DNA of 64,000 nucleotides from Angiostrongylus vasorum (GCA_018806985.1 JADANN010000262.1:102707-166706), one strand, 5' to 3'; counted from the first letter of the stretch, positions 11,701 through 23,156 are shown. Numbers and translations are program-made. The notes: a model not told the origin generated them from the letters alone.

Positions 11701-14700
11701 CGTCATCATGTGTTCAGGTGCAATATGTGGTGTGTTGTATCATTTGTTCGCCGGACAGCCGCTAACAATCATCGGTTCCACAGGACCTGTGTTGGTGTTT
11801 GAAACGATTGTCTATGATTTCTGCTTGAGACTTGGCATTCAGTACCTCAGTTTCCGCGTTTGGGTAGGCTGTGACAGTATTCGAAAGCTTATTCAGAGTG
11901 ACTCAACTGATCTAGAACAATATTTTGTTTCCAGGTACATGTCTGGACTGCACTTATCGTCTTCATAATGTGTATAACAGATGCAAGTGCTCTTGTAAGT
12001 TGGTTGAAATAATAGTGTGCAACAACGATTCCATCGTCATTTATTGTAATACATTCAATATTCTGGGTCTCCTACATCACTCGTTTCACAGAAGAATCGT
12101 TTGCCACGCTAATTGCCGTCATTTTCATCTATGAGGCAATAATGAAGTTGTGGAAGATCAAAAGTGAGTTTTACGATGTTTTCATGATGGGTGAGCGTGT
12201 CTAGCACAGTGCCCTCTAATGCACACGTGGTCGTTGGTACGGTCTCGCACCACAGGATCACTGAACCCTCCATCCCTCCGAGGTCAGCAGATTGGTAATT
12301 CAGCCTCTCTAGTAGTTCTCTGTTTCACATTAATCATTAAGCATCGTTTATAATTCTTCCTTCTGACCGAGCAGTATGAAGCTCAAAGTTATGTTCAAAG
12401 ATTTTTATTGACATTTGTTAGAACAGAGACAGTACCTTTCATAGATCAATTGGACGTGATCAACTACAGTCGTGACGCCGTTGAAGGTTCATGTTTCTGC
12501 CAATCCCCAGTAGGAAAACCTGCCGTAACATTCGAAAAGGCTGGTGAGTTTATTACAAAGAATGGACTCAACATTGCACACAATTCAACATATGTCGACT
12601 ATGCGGCTGTAAGTTTGCTATTAAGAAATGTTCATGACTTAAAGTCTGAAAAAAGTGTTTTAAAATGAAGTATGAATAAAAGAAGGCTCTAAGATGATGC
12701 CGAGATATTTGCAAAACTCGGACCCCAGGTGTCTGCGTTGGGGAACGAACGCGCTATTGTCCTTTCTGGGGAGTAACGCGTTCACCACCACATCATGAGG
12801 GTCCTTCGCTTCGCCTGTCTCTTACTAGTTCTTTTTGATTTTATCAAATTTTTTTGATTTGATTGGCCAAGTTTTCAGTGATTTTGCTGCGATGTTTCAC
12901 AAAAATTATTGATTTGATCAATAGAACTAGCTGAGAGACAGGCGAAGCGAAGGACCCGCATGGTGTGGTGGTGAACGCGTTACTCCCCGGAAAGGACAAT
13001 AGCGCGTTCGTTCCCCATCGCAGACACCTGCGGTCCGGAGTTTTGCAAATATCTCAGCATGATCTTAGTTGTATTTCACATGATACCCTGCCGTTAAAAA
13101 TTGTAGTCGGCAGTAAATAAAAAAGGTTAAGAAAGGAAGGCTCTCCTACACCAATATAGGTGTATTTCATTAATCATTACTTACAATATAAAGAGTGATT
13201 TTCTAGGCAAGTCTTGATAATTGTCGTTTAATTGGTGGTTCATTTGGTGGAACAACCTGTTATCCTTTATATGACAAGCTGCTCATGTCAATCCTTTTAA
13301 CACTTGCTACTTTCACATTGGCGATTACGTTTAAGGTAAGGAGAGTCTAAGCTACTTGAGATTTATTAGCAAAGACACAATGATACAAAACTAAAGTATG
13401 TTTCTTTCTTATATTTCTTAAATCGACAATGGTAAGCTGATTTGCGTAGTTTTTTGCGCTGATTGTAAGGTCCAAAAAAGATTCCTTTCCACAATTGAAA
13501 TACTTGATGATGATGGTCCGCATGTGTCGACGGTCATCTTCGCTTTCGAAATAAAGTGTAAAATAGAATGAAAAAGTCTGGCCAACACGTTCCCTCTAAG
13601 ATTTACTTATAGAGAATGCGAAACTCATGCTATTTTCCGACGCGTGTTCGCCAAGTTTTCAGTGATTTTGCTGTGATGATCGCAATCGTAATCATGACGT
13701 GCATCGATATGTTTGTTGGCATTAACACTCCAAAATTAAATGTACCAAGTTCGTTCCGTGTAAGTTCGTATTAGTTTTCGTCAAGCAATAATCTTACTCA
13801 GTGAAATAGCGGTTTCGTTAGCTATTTTATAAAAGACACGAGGAAAATGTCTCCGTCAGTAGGTCCGTCATTAATAAGTGGTTTTAACACTCGTTCAGTA
13901 AATCCCAATACCGACTTTCTCTCAACCTCGGCATTGATCAGTAATTCACTTTCTTAATGAGCAAATACCTCCCAATGGTTTACGGCATCATCGTGGCTGG
14001 GAGGTTGTCAGACTGCGATGTACAACGGGGATTCATCCACTGGAAGGGTCTCCCAAGGTGAGAAGGAGTCCGGCGTTTCCGTCAGGAAGCCTAGCTAAGG
14101 GTAAAACAATACCAGGATCCACCGTCCTGGTATCAAAGCCGCATGTTGCCAAATTTCCCTCTGATCCACAAGGGCTGCGACTGCCTGTGGAAGTGAAGAC
14201 CTCGGGCAGACTGGGCAGGGTGATCTGGGGATTGCAGTGAACCACAGTGGCTTAGCCAGCAAATCTCCGAACAGTGGAGATTGTGCTGGGGGCCCGCACA
14301 ACCAGTGAGGATGGGCATTTTAAGTATCAAGTAATGAGCGAATACAAGGTTGGTATTACAGCATTTATTAGTGCAGAATAGCTGACGTTTCGGCGGTTTG
14401 CCTTCATTAGGGCCTGGAAAGGTCAAGTTGACATGCAGTCTGCTCAGCGAAACACTTTCATAACCTCACCTCAGCACACAAAGCTTAATGCAGAGATTTC
14501 CATTGGTATAATAAACAGCTTTTTTTAAACTTCCACCGTTTTGCTCTCTGTGAATTACAGTCGCTTCCAAAGAACACTTACTGGGATGCTTACTGGAACG
14601 ACCCGTCCTCACTGGTTGTGCGAACCCCAGCATATTCTGCACTTTTGGGAGTATTGCTGGTTTAGCCATTGTGTTTCCGTGGTGTCCAGTGGTCAGCCTG

Positions 14701-17700
14701 GCCAAAGTTTGCCCACGTCGTCTCCACCAGGGGCATTCGCCGCTCTTGTGGATCGGAGGGATTTGCTACCATTCGACTAGTTTGATACTAGGATGGTAGT
14801 GGATCTTGGTATTGGTTTTCTCTTAGCTAGGCTTCCTGATGGAAACGCCGAACTCCTTCTCAGCTTGGGAGACCCTGTTGGGGGGATGAATCCACCTGCT
14901 ATGCATCGTAGCCCGACACCCAGGAACACCTCCGGGCCACTATGAGGCGGTAAACCGTTAGGAGGACAAAGAACATTTACAGTCACTTATAAAGAACAAA
15001 ACGGTGCGTGTTTAAAGATGCTGTTTTTTTTATGCAAATAGAAATTTATGTGTTAAGTTTTGTCTGTTGAGCTTATGAAATAGTTTGGGTGAGTAGATTG
15101 CGTGTCAATTTAATCTTTCTCAAGAAGACGAAACCGCCGAAACGTCAACTGTTTTGCATTAATAAATGCTGTAATACCAATTTCGTTTTCGCTCATAAAG
15201 AACGACAGTGAATTATTGGTTCAGCACTTTCCTAAATTTAATAGCTGTCGAGATATGAGTTATCTACATGTTATCTACATGTTCTAGCCAACATGGGATG
15301 GTCGTGGATGGTTTATCCCACCGTTTGATGGAAACCCACTCTGGACGGTACCGCTGGCATTGTTGCCGGCTTTGCTAGCTTGTATTCTAATTTTTATGGA
15401 TCAACAAATCACCACCGTGATCGTAAATAGGAAGGAGAACAAATTAAAGAAGGTTGGCCATGAACTTACTGTGATACTGGTATAACTTACTTCTTCTTCG
15501 ATATTAGGATAGAAAATTTGTTGAGAAAATTGAAGATGAGAGACGAAAAAGTTGGTTCTGTTCGCAACACTTTATACATGTATATATACGATTCATAAAA
15601 TTGGGGGTAGACAGCACAGTGGTAGTGATGCTCACCATCACGAGCACGGTGCTGGTTCGATCCCACTCCATGCTTACCAACTCTGTCATCGTTCCGGGGT
15701 CGAGAAATGGGTACCGGACTTGTATGGGACATTCGCTTTCTACAATCCAAAAGGGAACACTCTAGCCCGGATTCGCTCGCTGCAGTGCCAGTGGAAACAC
15801 TCTATCTCGGCCATCTCAAGATTCCAAGTAGAATCGACTCGACCAACAGTCAACAGTATTCATGATGAAAACAAAATCGTCAAGCAGCATCCGAACCCAC
15901 GCGTAAAAGTTTGGAAGACCTTCGTGGAGGATGGGTGCGAGGAAAAGAATCGATTGAGGGAAGTGCTGGGATCCACACAATAGACGCGAAGGAAAGGTCA
16001 CACAAAATTTTAAGAAAATCCTAAAATCATCTCTACTGACTATGGAATTTAGGGATGTGGCTACCACTTGGATCTCCTAGTGTTAGCCGCTTTGATATTG
16101 ATTGTCGGTATTCTGGGTCTTCCGATTTATGTCGCAGCTACTGTGCTCTCAATCAATCATATCAATTCGTTAAAAGTTGAAAGCGAATGTAAAGCACCGG
16201 GAGAGGTGGCACAGTTTGTTGGAGTACTGTAAGTTATACTAGTTCTATCGGAAATTAGTGTCGGATTACAACCTTTATTTTTGAAGGCGGCATATCTCAG
16301 CTCAGAAAAAACTTTATTGGTTGAAATGAAAACATTGTATTTCGCTTTACTCTGTTCCTAATTCTATGTTTCGCTTTCAATGTGTTTCACTTTATTTCTA
16401 ATTGTAAACTCGTGGAATTTGATCGGTTTTGTTTACTAATCGTAGAATTGGAGCATTCTGGTATTTCAGTTACTTTTCAGTCGTTGTGTATGTTTACCAG
16501 ACTAATAGAAGTCACCACCGTGATACTGTCAGTGCGGTCCATGTTTACCGAAAAGTTTTTTTATTCAGAGAACAGCGTGTTACTGGTATGGTAACATTCC
16601 TGATGATCGGGTTGTCTGTTCTTATTACCACGTTTCTTGGACGTATCCCTATGCCAGTACTTTACGGGGTCTTCCTCTATATGGGTATTTCGGCTTTAGG
16701 AGGCATTCAACTGTTCGATCGTATCCTTCTATTATTCATGCCGATGAAGTGAGTTGTTTCCGTGTATTTGTATTAATGTCCATGACGTTGCCGCTAAATC
16801 CTTTCATTACTATGATGAAGCTCTGTTTTCTACTAGGATATATCTCCATTTTCTAGGTACCAGCCTGATACTATCTACATTCGTCATGTACCTATTAAAA
16901 AGATTCATTTGTTTACTGCATTCCAAGTTGGTTGCTTAGCAGTGCTGTGGACTGTGAAATCAATTAAGACGACATCAATCACGTTTCCCGTAATGGTACG
17001 TCTTCAGTTTCCCTTACTATCTTCCCATAGGTATTTTTCATTTGCGGTTTTCATTTTGAATGCAACAAGATATTTTGAAGAGGCACATCTCGTCTATCCA
17101 AAGAGTAAAAGATATCTGATTCCCGTGTTTAAATGAAAGGGTATGCTTAGAAGAGCCCAAAAGTATTAGACGGCCACTGAAACATCTTACAAGGTTCCTT
17201 TTATTGTCCTTATGTTCTTAAGAGACCTAGTTGAAATCTTGTTAGGACATTTCAATGTTTTGAATGTCGTACTAATAGCTTTTGGCTTCAGCACTCTTTA
17301 TTCATTGTTGATGAATGCTAATGCTGTAAAATTCTGCTAAATTGAAGAACACGAAGACCACCGTATTTTCTAGAATCCTAGTGAATAAGTTTGACTTCCG
17401 GGTGGACTGTGTGCTTGTAATGAGCTTGACGTCGCGTGGAACCTGGTCACTAAGAGCTGTTGTCAACCGGTATTCAAAAAGGTGCACAAGGTATCGCGTG
17501 TAAATTAGTTCCGACATCTTTGCGTATGCAAACAAGCTTCTTTGATATTTAGTCATCACCTTAGTTAGGTAGGTACTTCAGTCTTCCGTTCTTTTTTGCA
17601 TAATACGGGACAATTTCTGGATAGCACGTTCGGTAACTCTAGTCGCGCTTTCATATTGTTTAAAATGTCCAGATTTCCTAGATTTGTGCGGGATTAATCG

Positions 17701-20298
17701 TGGAATCCGGTTGTCATAATAATGAAATAGTATTTGAAGAACATCCTTTGCCTAATTTCAGAGTAGTCTTCTTTTTAAAGCACAAACACCTTTTTTTTAA
17801 AGAAATTTGATGATTCTCATATGAAATCAAATGATCTAGAACTCAAAAGTACACTTTGCAATCAGTTTTAGTTTTTCATATATTTTTACCGATTCAATGC
17901 ACGTCAACTGTCACTTTCTGTCGTAATCCAATAAGCCGGCGTTTCAGTTGGTTGTTATGGTTGCTGTGCGAAAGTTGATGGAAAAGTTCTTCACGGTTGA
18001 AGATTTGAGGTACCTAGACGATCCTATGCCTGACTTCCATCTAAGAAAGAAAGAAGATCTGAAGAGACGACAGAGCGAAGTAAGTGCTTTGTAGCATCCG
18101 TGGTTTTGATTTCAACATTATATTTGTTTCCCTAACTGCTGTAGTCTTTGCTTTTTCTTGTACATAAAAGAACACGTTAGTGGAATTCATACCGAGCCAC
18201 TTCTTTGCTGTCGAATAAGTTGTTTACTCGTATTATCTCCAGCAGAATTAGTAGTACATTGCATCAATAAGGGCAAAACGAATAAACTGGGTTTCCCAAA
18301 AAAATTCAGCACGCTTTACCACATCTACGTCGTCAAGGATATGCACTTAATGCTACTGCATTTCTTGTTGATTGATCTGAAGAAAATATTAGACCAAAAC
18401 TGAAGCGGTCATCCAACGTTTACATTCAGTACATATGAATTCTGATAATCCACAAATGATGGATGACCTCTTCCGTCACACGTATGGAAGGGGGAGGACC
18501 TCAACAAAATAGGATCTCTTGAATGTTTCTGATGAAAACATTTGTGCCTAAAAGGCTACTAAGCCAAAACGAGGTAGTTTGAAAAGAATTGCTTGTGATA
18601 TTAGTTAATTTAAGTGGGGAGCATATCAATTCGGAGTTTCTGTGCAAATCCAGCCTCCACGTTTGATCAGAGTTATGATATTAGACGTCTGCTTAGATGC
18701 CTTTTCAAAGAATTTTAAAGTGAAGCGTACATGTTCGTGTTTTTCCAAATAAAAAGTTAAGTATTAAATAGCGTCCTCCTAGTTTAGTAAATGACCAATG
18801 AATTACAGGTGGTGGTAGCAACGTTCGTTCTCTTCTCTGTTATTCATTTATTGTTTTCCGTTGAGTTTTAGGGTGACCCAGTCGACATTGAGATCGAAGA
18901 GAACCAAGCGACAATCCATGCAGTAAAGACCGAGGCCCATTTACACATCCCAATGGCAAGTGGAAATGTGATTAAGATTCCCTTGGCAGCAATACAGGAG
19001 CCGAGTCATTCTATCAATATGACGAAAGAAGTGGGTTTTAGATTTACGTTGAAAATCGGCAATGTCTTATCGGAATCCATTTACAGTCAAAAAGTTTTCT
19101 ATTTGTATAGGTGAATAGCAGCGGTATGTGGAAGCATATAAGTTCGTGTGATTCGAAAAATTCTCTCAATAAGGAAATACCGAAGATACAGTGAGCTTTA
19201 TTCCCTTTCTCGTTTCATTATTATTGATTACACGACTTCTATACTTTGAGAAGTCGTAAAAAATGCAGTGACCTTGACTTTTTTCATTTTTCTGCTTCTT
19301 ATTATCACTGCATTGTCATCATCACACTAGGGCTGTTATAGCTATGGCATTTCCCTTCTTCATTCTGTGGTAGCAAAATTCAACCTAGATGTTTTAAATA
19401 AGTTTTCAGTCTACTCTTTTCCATGGTACTGGTAACATATCATATGCTGAGTGCAACCTAGAGACATATTTATCATAGAGACTTACAGCTGTGGAAGATA
19501 CTGTTTTAATATTTCATGTGCGTTCAGGCAAAATGACGCACCGTTGGAAACTCCTGAAGAAGATGAAGATGCGATCATGATAAAGGCAAAATTTTTTTTA
19601 TTTAATTATCATTAGTGACTACGACGTATCTCTCGAGGATGCTCCCGTGTATAAACTTCATTAAGAGGTGGTAGAGATGAATGCATGGGAGCCTATATAT
19701 GTATCAAGTCAGTCGTTTTCTGTCTCAGCAATCGCGAGGTTGTTAAACAGCGTACGTTTATTTCCCCACAATAACACACATGCAACACAATCGTAGCTGA
19801 CGTTTCGGCAGAATCGCCTTCTTCAGAGCCTGGAAGGGTATACTGGTATACAACTTACTGTTTGTTGTGCTGTTTAACAACCTCGCGATTGCTGAGACAG
19901 AAAACGACGAATTTATAATCGAATGCCGAGGTTAATAAGAAGTCGATTTTGGGAACTATAAAGTCAGTGTTTCTATTCTTCTGAACAGAGGTGATGCTCG
20001 GCTACCTAGGGGCCCAGCATCGAATAAGCGATCATTTGCATCGCAGGTCCACGATATTGTTTTAGCAAAGGGAAATGTAGACAGACTTGTAGGACTTTTA
20101 AGGCGTCCGAATTCATGACATTCTATTAAAGTTTTAATTCGCAAACAAACGTTTCAAGGTATAGGTTGCAAGCATCTCTTTGATATAGGTATCTGTTTGT
20201 AGGTGATTCGTCCGTCTCCTCAAGGATCATCTCAAAATATAGTAGAAAGTCAACCGTTGTTGAAGGGCAAGGGAAGCGATAAAGCGCCGCCTGTGTAG
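2793..20298 (+). CDS. abts-1: Na+-driven bicarbonate transporter, SLC4 family (5' exons outside window)
   Basis: This gene encodes a plasma-membrane Na+-coupled HCO3- transporter that regulates intracellular pH and, in neurons, chloride. Exons by phase and splice sites: 2793-2896, 3051 or 3069-3227, 3328-3447, 5593-5667, 5734-5838, 5985-6059, 6491-6577, 6645-6803, 6892-7054, 11718-11863, 11935-11994, 12067-12163, 12427-12608, 13207-13335, 13613-13759, 15288-15452, 16053-16228, 16569-16748, 16857-16995, 17948-18079, 18872-19030, 19111-19190, 19528-19585, 20203-20298 (stop TAG). Diagnostic motifs are [74 protein letters not shown] (a KLxK DIDS-type motif), [15 protein letters not shown] and [12 protein letters not shown]. 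The PPGEWDP linker is typical of Na+-coupled members rather than AE-type exchangers. The large extracellular loop (12427-13335) has cysteines and an NST glycosylation site. About 100-150 N-terminal residues are missing upstream. Two introns start with GC and one acceptor reads GG. The symbol is by family similarity to C. elegans ABTS-1. Confidence 0.93.
6150..6430 (-). repeat. SINE family A, full-length copy in SLC4 intron 7
   Basis: Reverse complement of the family consensus: tRNA-like head near 6430, shared core (ACAAGTCTGGTACCAGTTTT), then the GCCGAGAGC-type tail near 6155. Confidence 0.85.
7255..10190 (-). mobile_element. RTE-clade non-LTR retrotransposon, nearly full length, inactivated
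   Basis: The element lies antisense in SLC4 intron 10. Read on the - strand from 10190, the endonuclease start is recognisable ([20 protein letters not shown], then [10 protein letters not shown] and [10 protein letters not shown] near 9780-9860). The reverse transcriptase follows: the segment 8220-7822 carries [20 protein letters not shown], the catalytic [10 protein letters not shown], and [10 protein letters not shown]. The 3' end near 7260 carries short GATACAAGT-type sequence as in other nematode RTEs. Many stops and frameshifts interrupt the single ORF, for example a stop in the endonuclease region. The + strand ORF at 8958-9356 is its antisense shadow. Confidence 0.85.
11145..11270 (+). 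repeat. SINE family A, diverged head and core
   Basis: The pattern CACAGTGGTC..GGGATCAAAC..CCCTCCACGATTGAGAAATTGGACC keeps A-box, B-box and core in order but is heavily mutated. Confidence 0.5.
12188..12305 (+). repeat. SINE family A, diverged head and core in SLC4 intron 13
   Basis: GAGCGTGTCTAGCACAGTG is the head and CCATCCCTCCGAGGTCAGCA the start of the core; the tail is missing. Confidence 0.55.
12688..13065. mobile_element. Family E palindromic MITE in SLC4 intron 14, with exon-like sequence in its loop
   Basis: Arms 12692-12830 and 12930-13062 are imperfect inverted repeats of about 135 bp (GAGATATTTGCAAAACTCGG; GAACGAACGCGCTATT; CGCTTCGCCTGTCTCT). The AT-rich loop contains a copy of part of SLC4 exon 16 at 12866-12894. 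There is no coding capacity. Confidence 0.82.
13970..14322 (+). repeat. Repeat family C copy in SLC4 intron 16
   Basis: It begins GGTTTACGGCATCATCGTGG and ends CCCGCACAACCAGTGAGGAT. It sits inside a family D palindromic element. Confidence 0.78.
14585..14970 (-). repeat. Repeat family C copy, opposite orientation to 13970
   Basis: CACTGGTTGTGCGAACCCCAG to ATGAGGCGGTAAACCGTT. It is enclosed by the two arms of a large inverted repeat. Confidence 0.78.
15603..16010 (+). repeat. SINE family B, best-preserved copy, in SLC4 intron 17
   Basis: A-box-like CAGCACAGTGG at 15612-15622 and a perfect B-box GGTTCGATCCC at 15654-15664 show a tRNA-derived head. The core (GGGGTCGAGAAATGGGTACC) and a long tail with GGAAGACCTTCGTGGAGGAT and GAAGTGCTGGGATCCACACA follow. 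Confidence 0.88.
19690..19945. mobile_element. Family D hairpin element in SLC4 intron 24
   Basis: Arms with TCTGTCTCAGCAATCGCGAG and its complement, about 38 bp nearly perfect, enclose GCTGACGTTTCGGCAGAATC. The right end is followed by ATGCCGAGGTTAATAAGAAG. Confidence 0.78.
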
Positions 20299-22073
20299 TT
20301 TTTTTTCCCTGTACAGAAGTATAGCATCTCCTAATCCTTTTTCTTCTTCTGCCTCATATACCTGTATTTTTGTGAAAACTTGCCGTTTAAAAGCGCTAGG
20401 AAGGTGTGTACCTTCCTACGTGTACTTCACACGAGAACACTGTGAAGAGAACTAGGTTAATGGCATTAGTAACAGTGGTCATAATATTCGACTATATATA
20501 CGCACAAATATATATGTATAGGTTACTCTTAATTTATATTAGTAATATTATGAGGTTTTGAAAGGTGAGAAGACAGTATTGTAGGAGTTTCTAAATGCAG
20601 CGTATCTCATGAATCACGCAGTGGTCAGTTATCTGTGCGATATTTTCCCATGTGTGTAAGTCAAAATGATTGTGATTATTGGCGACGTTGTTCGTCCGTC
20701 TAACAAAATGTGCCATAAGTCAGAAACTATGCAGTGTTTCCAAGTTATATTAGTTTTCTCAAAATGGGTTCTGTCCACTGATATCCTGCTGATAGACATA
20801 CCTATGTTACCGTCCAGTAGAACACAACCTCCCTGTTTACTCTAATGCCTCTTAAATAAATGTACTGCCATTTAACTGCGCTAAATTTGTTTTATCGAAA
20901 ATGGTGAACAATTAAAAACGCAATGAAGCTCGTATTTTAAGAACAGAAGCCATATACTCTGTATTTTTGTTTTTGTCTTTTATGTTAGTCGGGTTTTTGT
21001 AAATAGAGTTGTCAAGTATTATGTAGCTCAAGCACATGTACTACCGTAACGTCGTGTAAATTGTTTTTATTTTCTGTTTTTTATTTTCTTAGGTCCTTTA
21101 GGCTTTTCGTTAACGATCTTATTTTACAACTACAGTGTTACTATATCATTAGGGTAGTCGAGCCATATTCCTTTCATCATTGTTCGTATTCTTCCACTGT
21201 TTCTTTTCAACAACTCCACTTTTTTCCCTATTTCTTTTCCCCTATTTTAACATCACTACACGCTTTAAAGTTATATTTTTAGTATATCTACCTATTTATG
21301 TCGATTTTTATCAGCCATATTGTTTGGATATGATGATCGTTGCAATAACGTGCTATGTAGTGAAAATCCGCGTAACTTATGGAACCTAGTTTTCTTTCTT
21401 TCTCGTTTCGACCTGCAATTCCCTGATTGATACTTGTCGATAATGCAGATATTTATCAGTAATATGAACTTTTCGACGGTTTTTCCGTGTTGAACAACAA
21501 TCTTAACCGTCTAAGGTTAGTCTGTTAATACATTCTGTAGAAATCGACGCACTGCTTGCAATGTTTCTCCTTGATGGCCGGCCTGTGGGAGGACGTGTTG
21601 TGAAACAGCACAATTGCTCAGAACACTTTAAGGAAGTGTTTTTTTTTCTCGTAGTCGTTCCTGGAGTAATAAATGCAACAACAAAGTGTTCAGGTGTGTA
21701 CTACACTGACGATAGAAAACATTTTTCTTCGGCCACGACACGCAAAACGTCATACACAGTTTCAAATATTGGTAGTCATCTTGTCAGTGTTGCTGATGAT
21801 GATGATGATTTTCATTTATTTTGGTAGTCATGTGAGCGTTTGGATTCGATCCGAACATGGCCGTCATCAGGATCTACAACATTCACTGTTAGCGTTTGTG
21901 TACAAGTAACGAAAGCAATGGAAAAGAACGCTGGATCAGCTCAAGTGGATTTATTCTCATTCTTTTTTTACTTTGAAAAGAAAGAGTCTGAAGAAATGAA
22001 AGAACTGGAAGAAGAGAAAAAAGTAGAGATGGAGGAAATGGATTCACGTACTCTGCTGCTATGACAACGGCGA
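20299..22073. other. SLC4 3' flank, no further gene seen
   Basis: AT-rich, with pyrimidine-rich stretches near 21061-21280. Short ORFs here lack splice logic. Confidence 0.5.
20855..20860 (+). terminator. Candidate polyadenylation signal AATAAA for the SLC4 gene
   Basis: This is an AATAAA I found about 560 nt after the SLC4 stop codon, in AT-rich sequence. A variant hexamer closer to the stop codon could be used instead. Confidence 0.3.
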
Positions 22074-22256
22074 TCACGAACTACCCGAAATTTTTTTAAT
22101 TAGCAATTCTCGTTCCATAACGTAAGGTTTGCGTTTGAGAAAAACCATAGAGCACTTTATAAAGTTTCTGGTGGAATCGACAAGATGAACGGCATCATCT
22201 CCGTACCAGATAGCATCACTACCAAGTCTAAGAGTTCCAACACCGGAAGTAGGATT
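22074..22256 (-). CDS. Unrecognised ORF, possible 3' exon
   Basis: The roughly 60-codon frame ends at TGA (22074-22076) and contains GVGTLRLGSDAIWYGDDAV, HLVDSTRNFIKCSMVFLKRK and PYVMERELLIKKI. It looks coding by composition. No acceptor is seen close upstream; a TAA precedes the frame. It lies downstream of the - strand small-gene cluster and could be a relic of another member. Confidence 0.25.
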   Translation of the reverse strand, partial: NPTSGVGTLRLGSDAIWYGDDAVHLVDSTRNFIKCSMVFLKRKPYVMERELLIKKISGSS

Positions 22257-22734
22257 CAAGTACGGTTACGGTCATCATGTGCAGATTTGACATAAGGGAT
22301 TCCTAGTTGAATATGCACCACAAGTTCTCTAATCAGATTGTGACCTTACGCATATGAAGGAGTTCCACTGAAGAAATTACAATTGAGCATGCAGAAATTT
22401 TAAAGTGATTTTTACTTTGTGGAGCATATCATTACGCTTTTTAGAGGTCGTAGGAATCTGTTCGATTTATCAGTTTTCCTTTGTTCTAAACTGTGCTTAT
22501 TGCCGGAAAGTATTTGACAACAGTGAAACGAATGCAACCACACTGAAGGTACCCTGCACGTATAAACGTCGCAGTCATGGCTGCACCACGACTGTGGAGA
22601 TTTTTTATCTGTCTGTGGTGTTTAATGTCTCTTTTTTTTAAAGAAATTCGTCGAATTAGGGAGAGATGAAAAAAAGGGTACGTATTCTATTTCTGCGCTC
22701 AATTCTTCTTTCTGACTTAGTGATACCATACGCT

Positions 22735-23035
22735 CCCAACGGTTTACCGCCTCATCTTGGCTGGGAAGTGTTCCTGGATGTCGGGCTGCAATGCACAGCA
22801 GCAGAATTCACCCCCTGGCAGGGTCTCCCAAGCTGAGAATGAGTCGGGCTTTTCCATCAAGAAGTCTAGCTAAGAGTGAACCAATACCAAGATCCACCAC
22901 CGTCCTGGTATCAAAGTCGCATGATGGCAAATTTCCCTGTGATCCACAAGGGCTACGACTGCCTGTGCTCCGAAGAAGGGAGGTTATGCTGGGACCCGCA
23001 CAACCAGTGAGGGCAGGCCATTCAAGTACCAACTA
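22735..23035 (+). repeat. Repeat family C copy with internal deletion
   Basis: GGTTTACCGCCTCATCTTGG to CCCGCACAACCAGTGAGGGC; about 70 bp of the second half is missing. Confidence 0.75.
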
Positions 23036-23156
23036 ATGCCATACAGGGAAACGCCCACATATTCAAATTCGTTTGCTGATCCCTTTAAGAGCTCCATGGT
23101 GAGAGTCATTTGATGATAACAGAAACGTTTGCAAAGAAAAAAAAGTGCTAAGCTGC

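Larger units (their letters stand above)
13895..15235. mobile_element. Composite family D palindromic MITE holding two family C copies (SLC4 intron 16)
   Basis: The left terminus carries the family end CCGACTTTCTCTCAACCTCGGCATT. Internal arms 14334-14405 and 15126-15197 are inverted repeats (GTTGGTATTACAGCATTTAT against its complement) containing the GCCGAAACGTC motif. Between and beside the arms lie family C copies in opposite orientation. There is no transposase, so it is non-autonomous. Confidence 0.7.

Noticed and set aside
11516..11717. ATG-initiated upstream extension of the SLC4 exon at 11718
   Set aside because: The conserved protein continues from exon 9 (FGG) straight to [10 protein letters not shown] at 11718. 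The extra residues are intron read-through.
11995..12015. A 21-nt intron with AG at 12014-12015 to avoid the GG acceptor
   Set aside because: Far below usable intron size, and it inserts 17 residues where the family has none.
14033..14780. ORFs with a recurring [22 protein letters not shown] peptide
   Set aside because: Repeat family C sequence; frames are not kept between copies.
15604..15670. A tRNA gene
   Set aside because: The A- and B-boxes are there, but no cloverleaf or anticodon arm holds and the sequence runs on into a SINE body.
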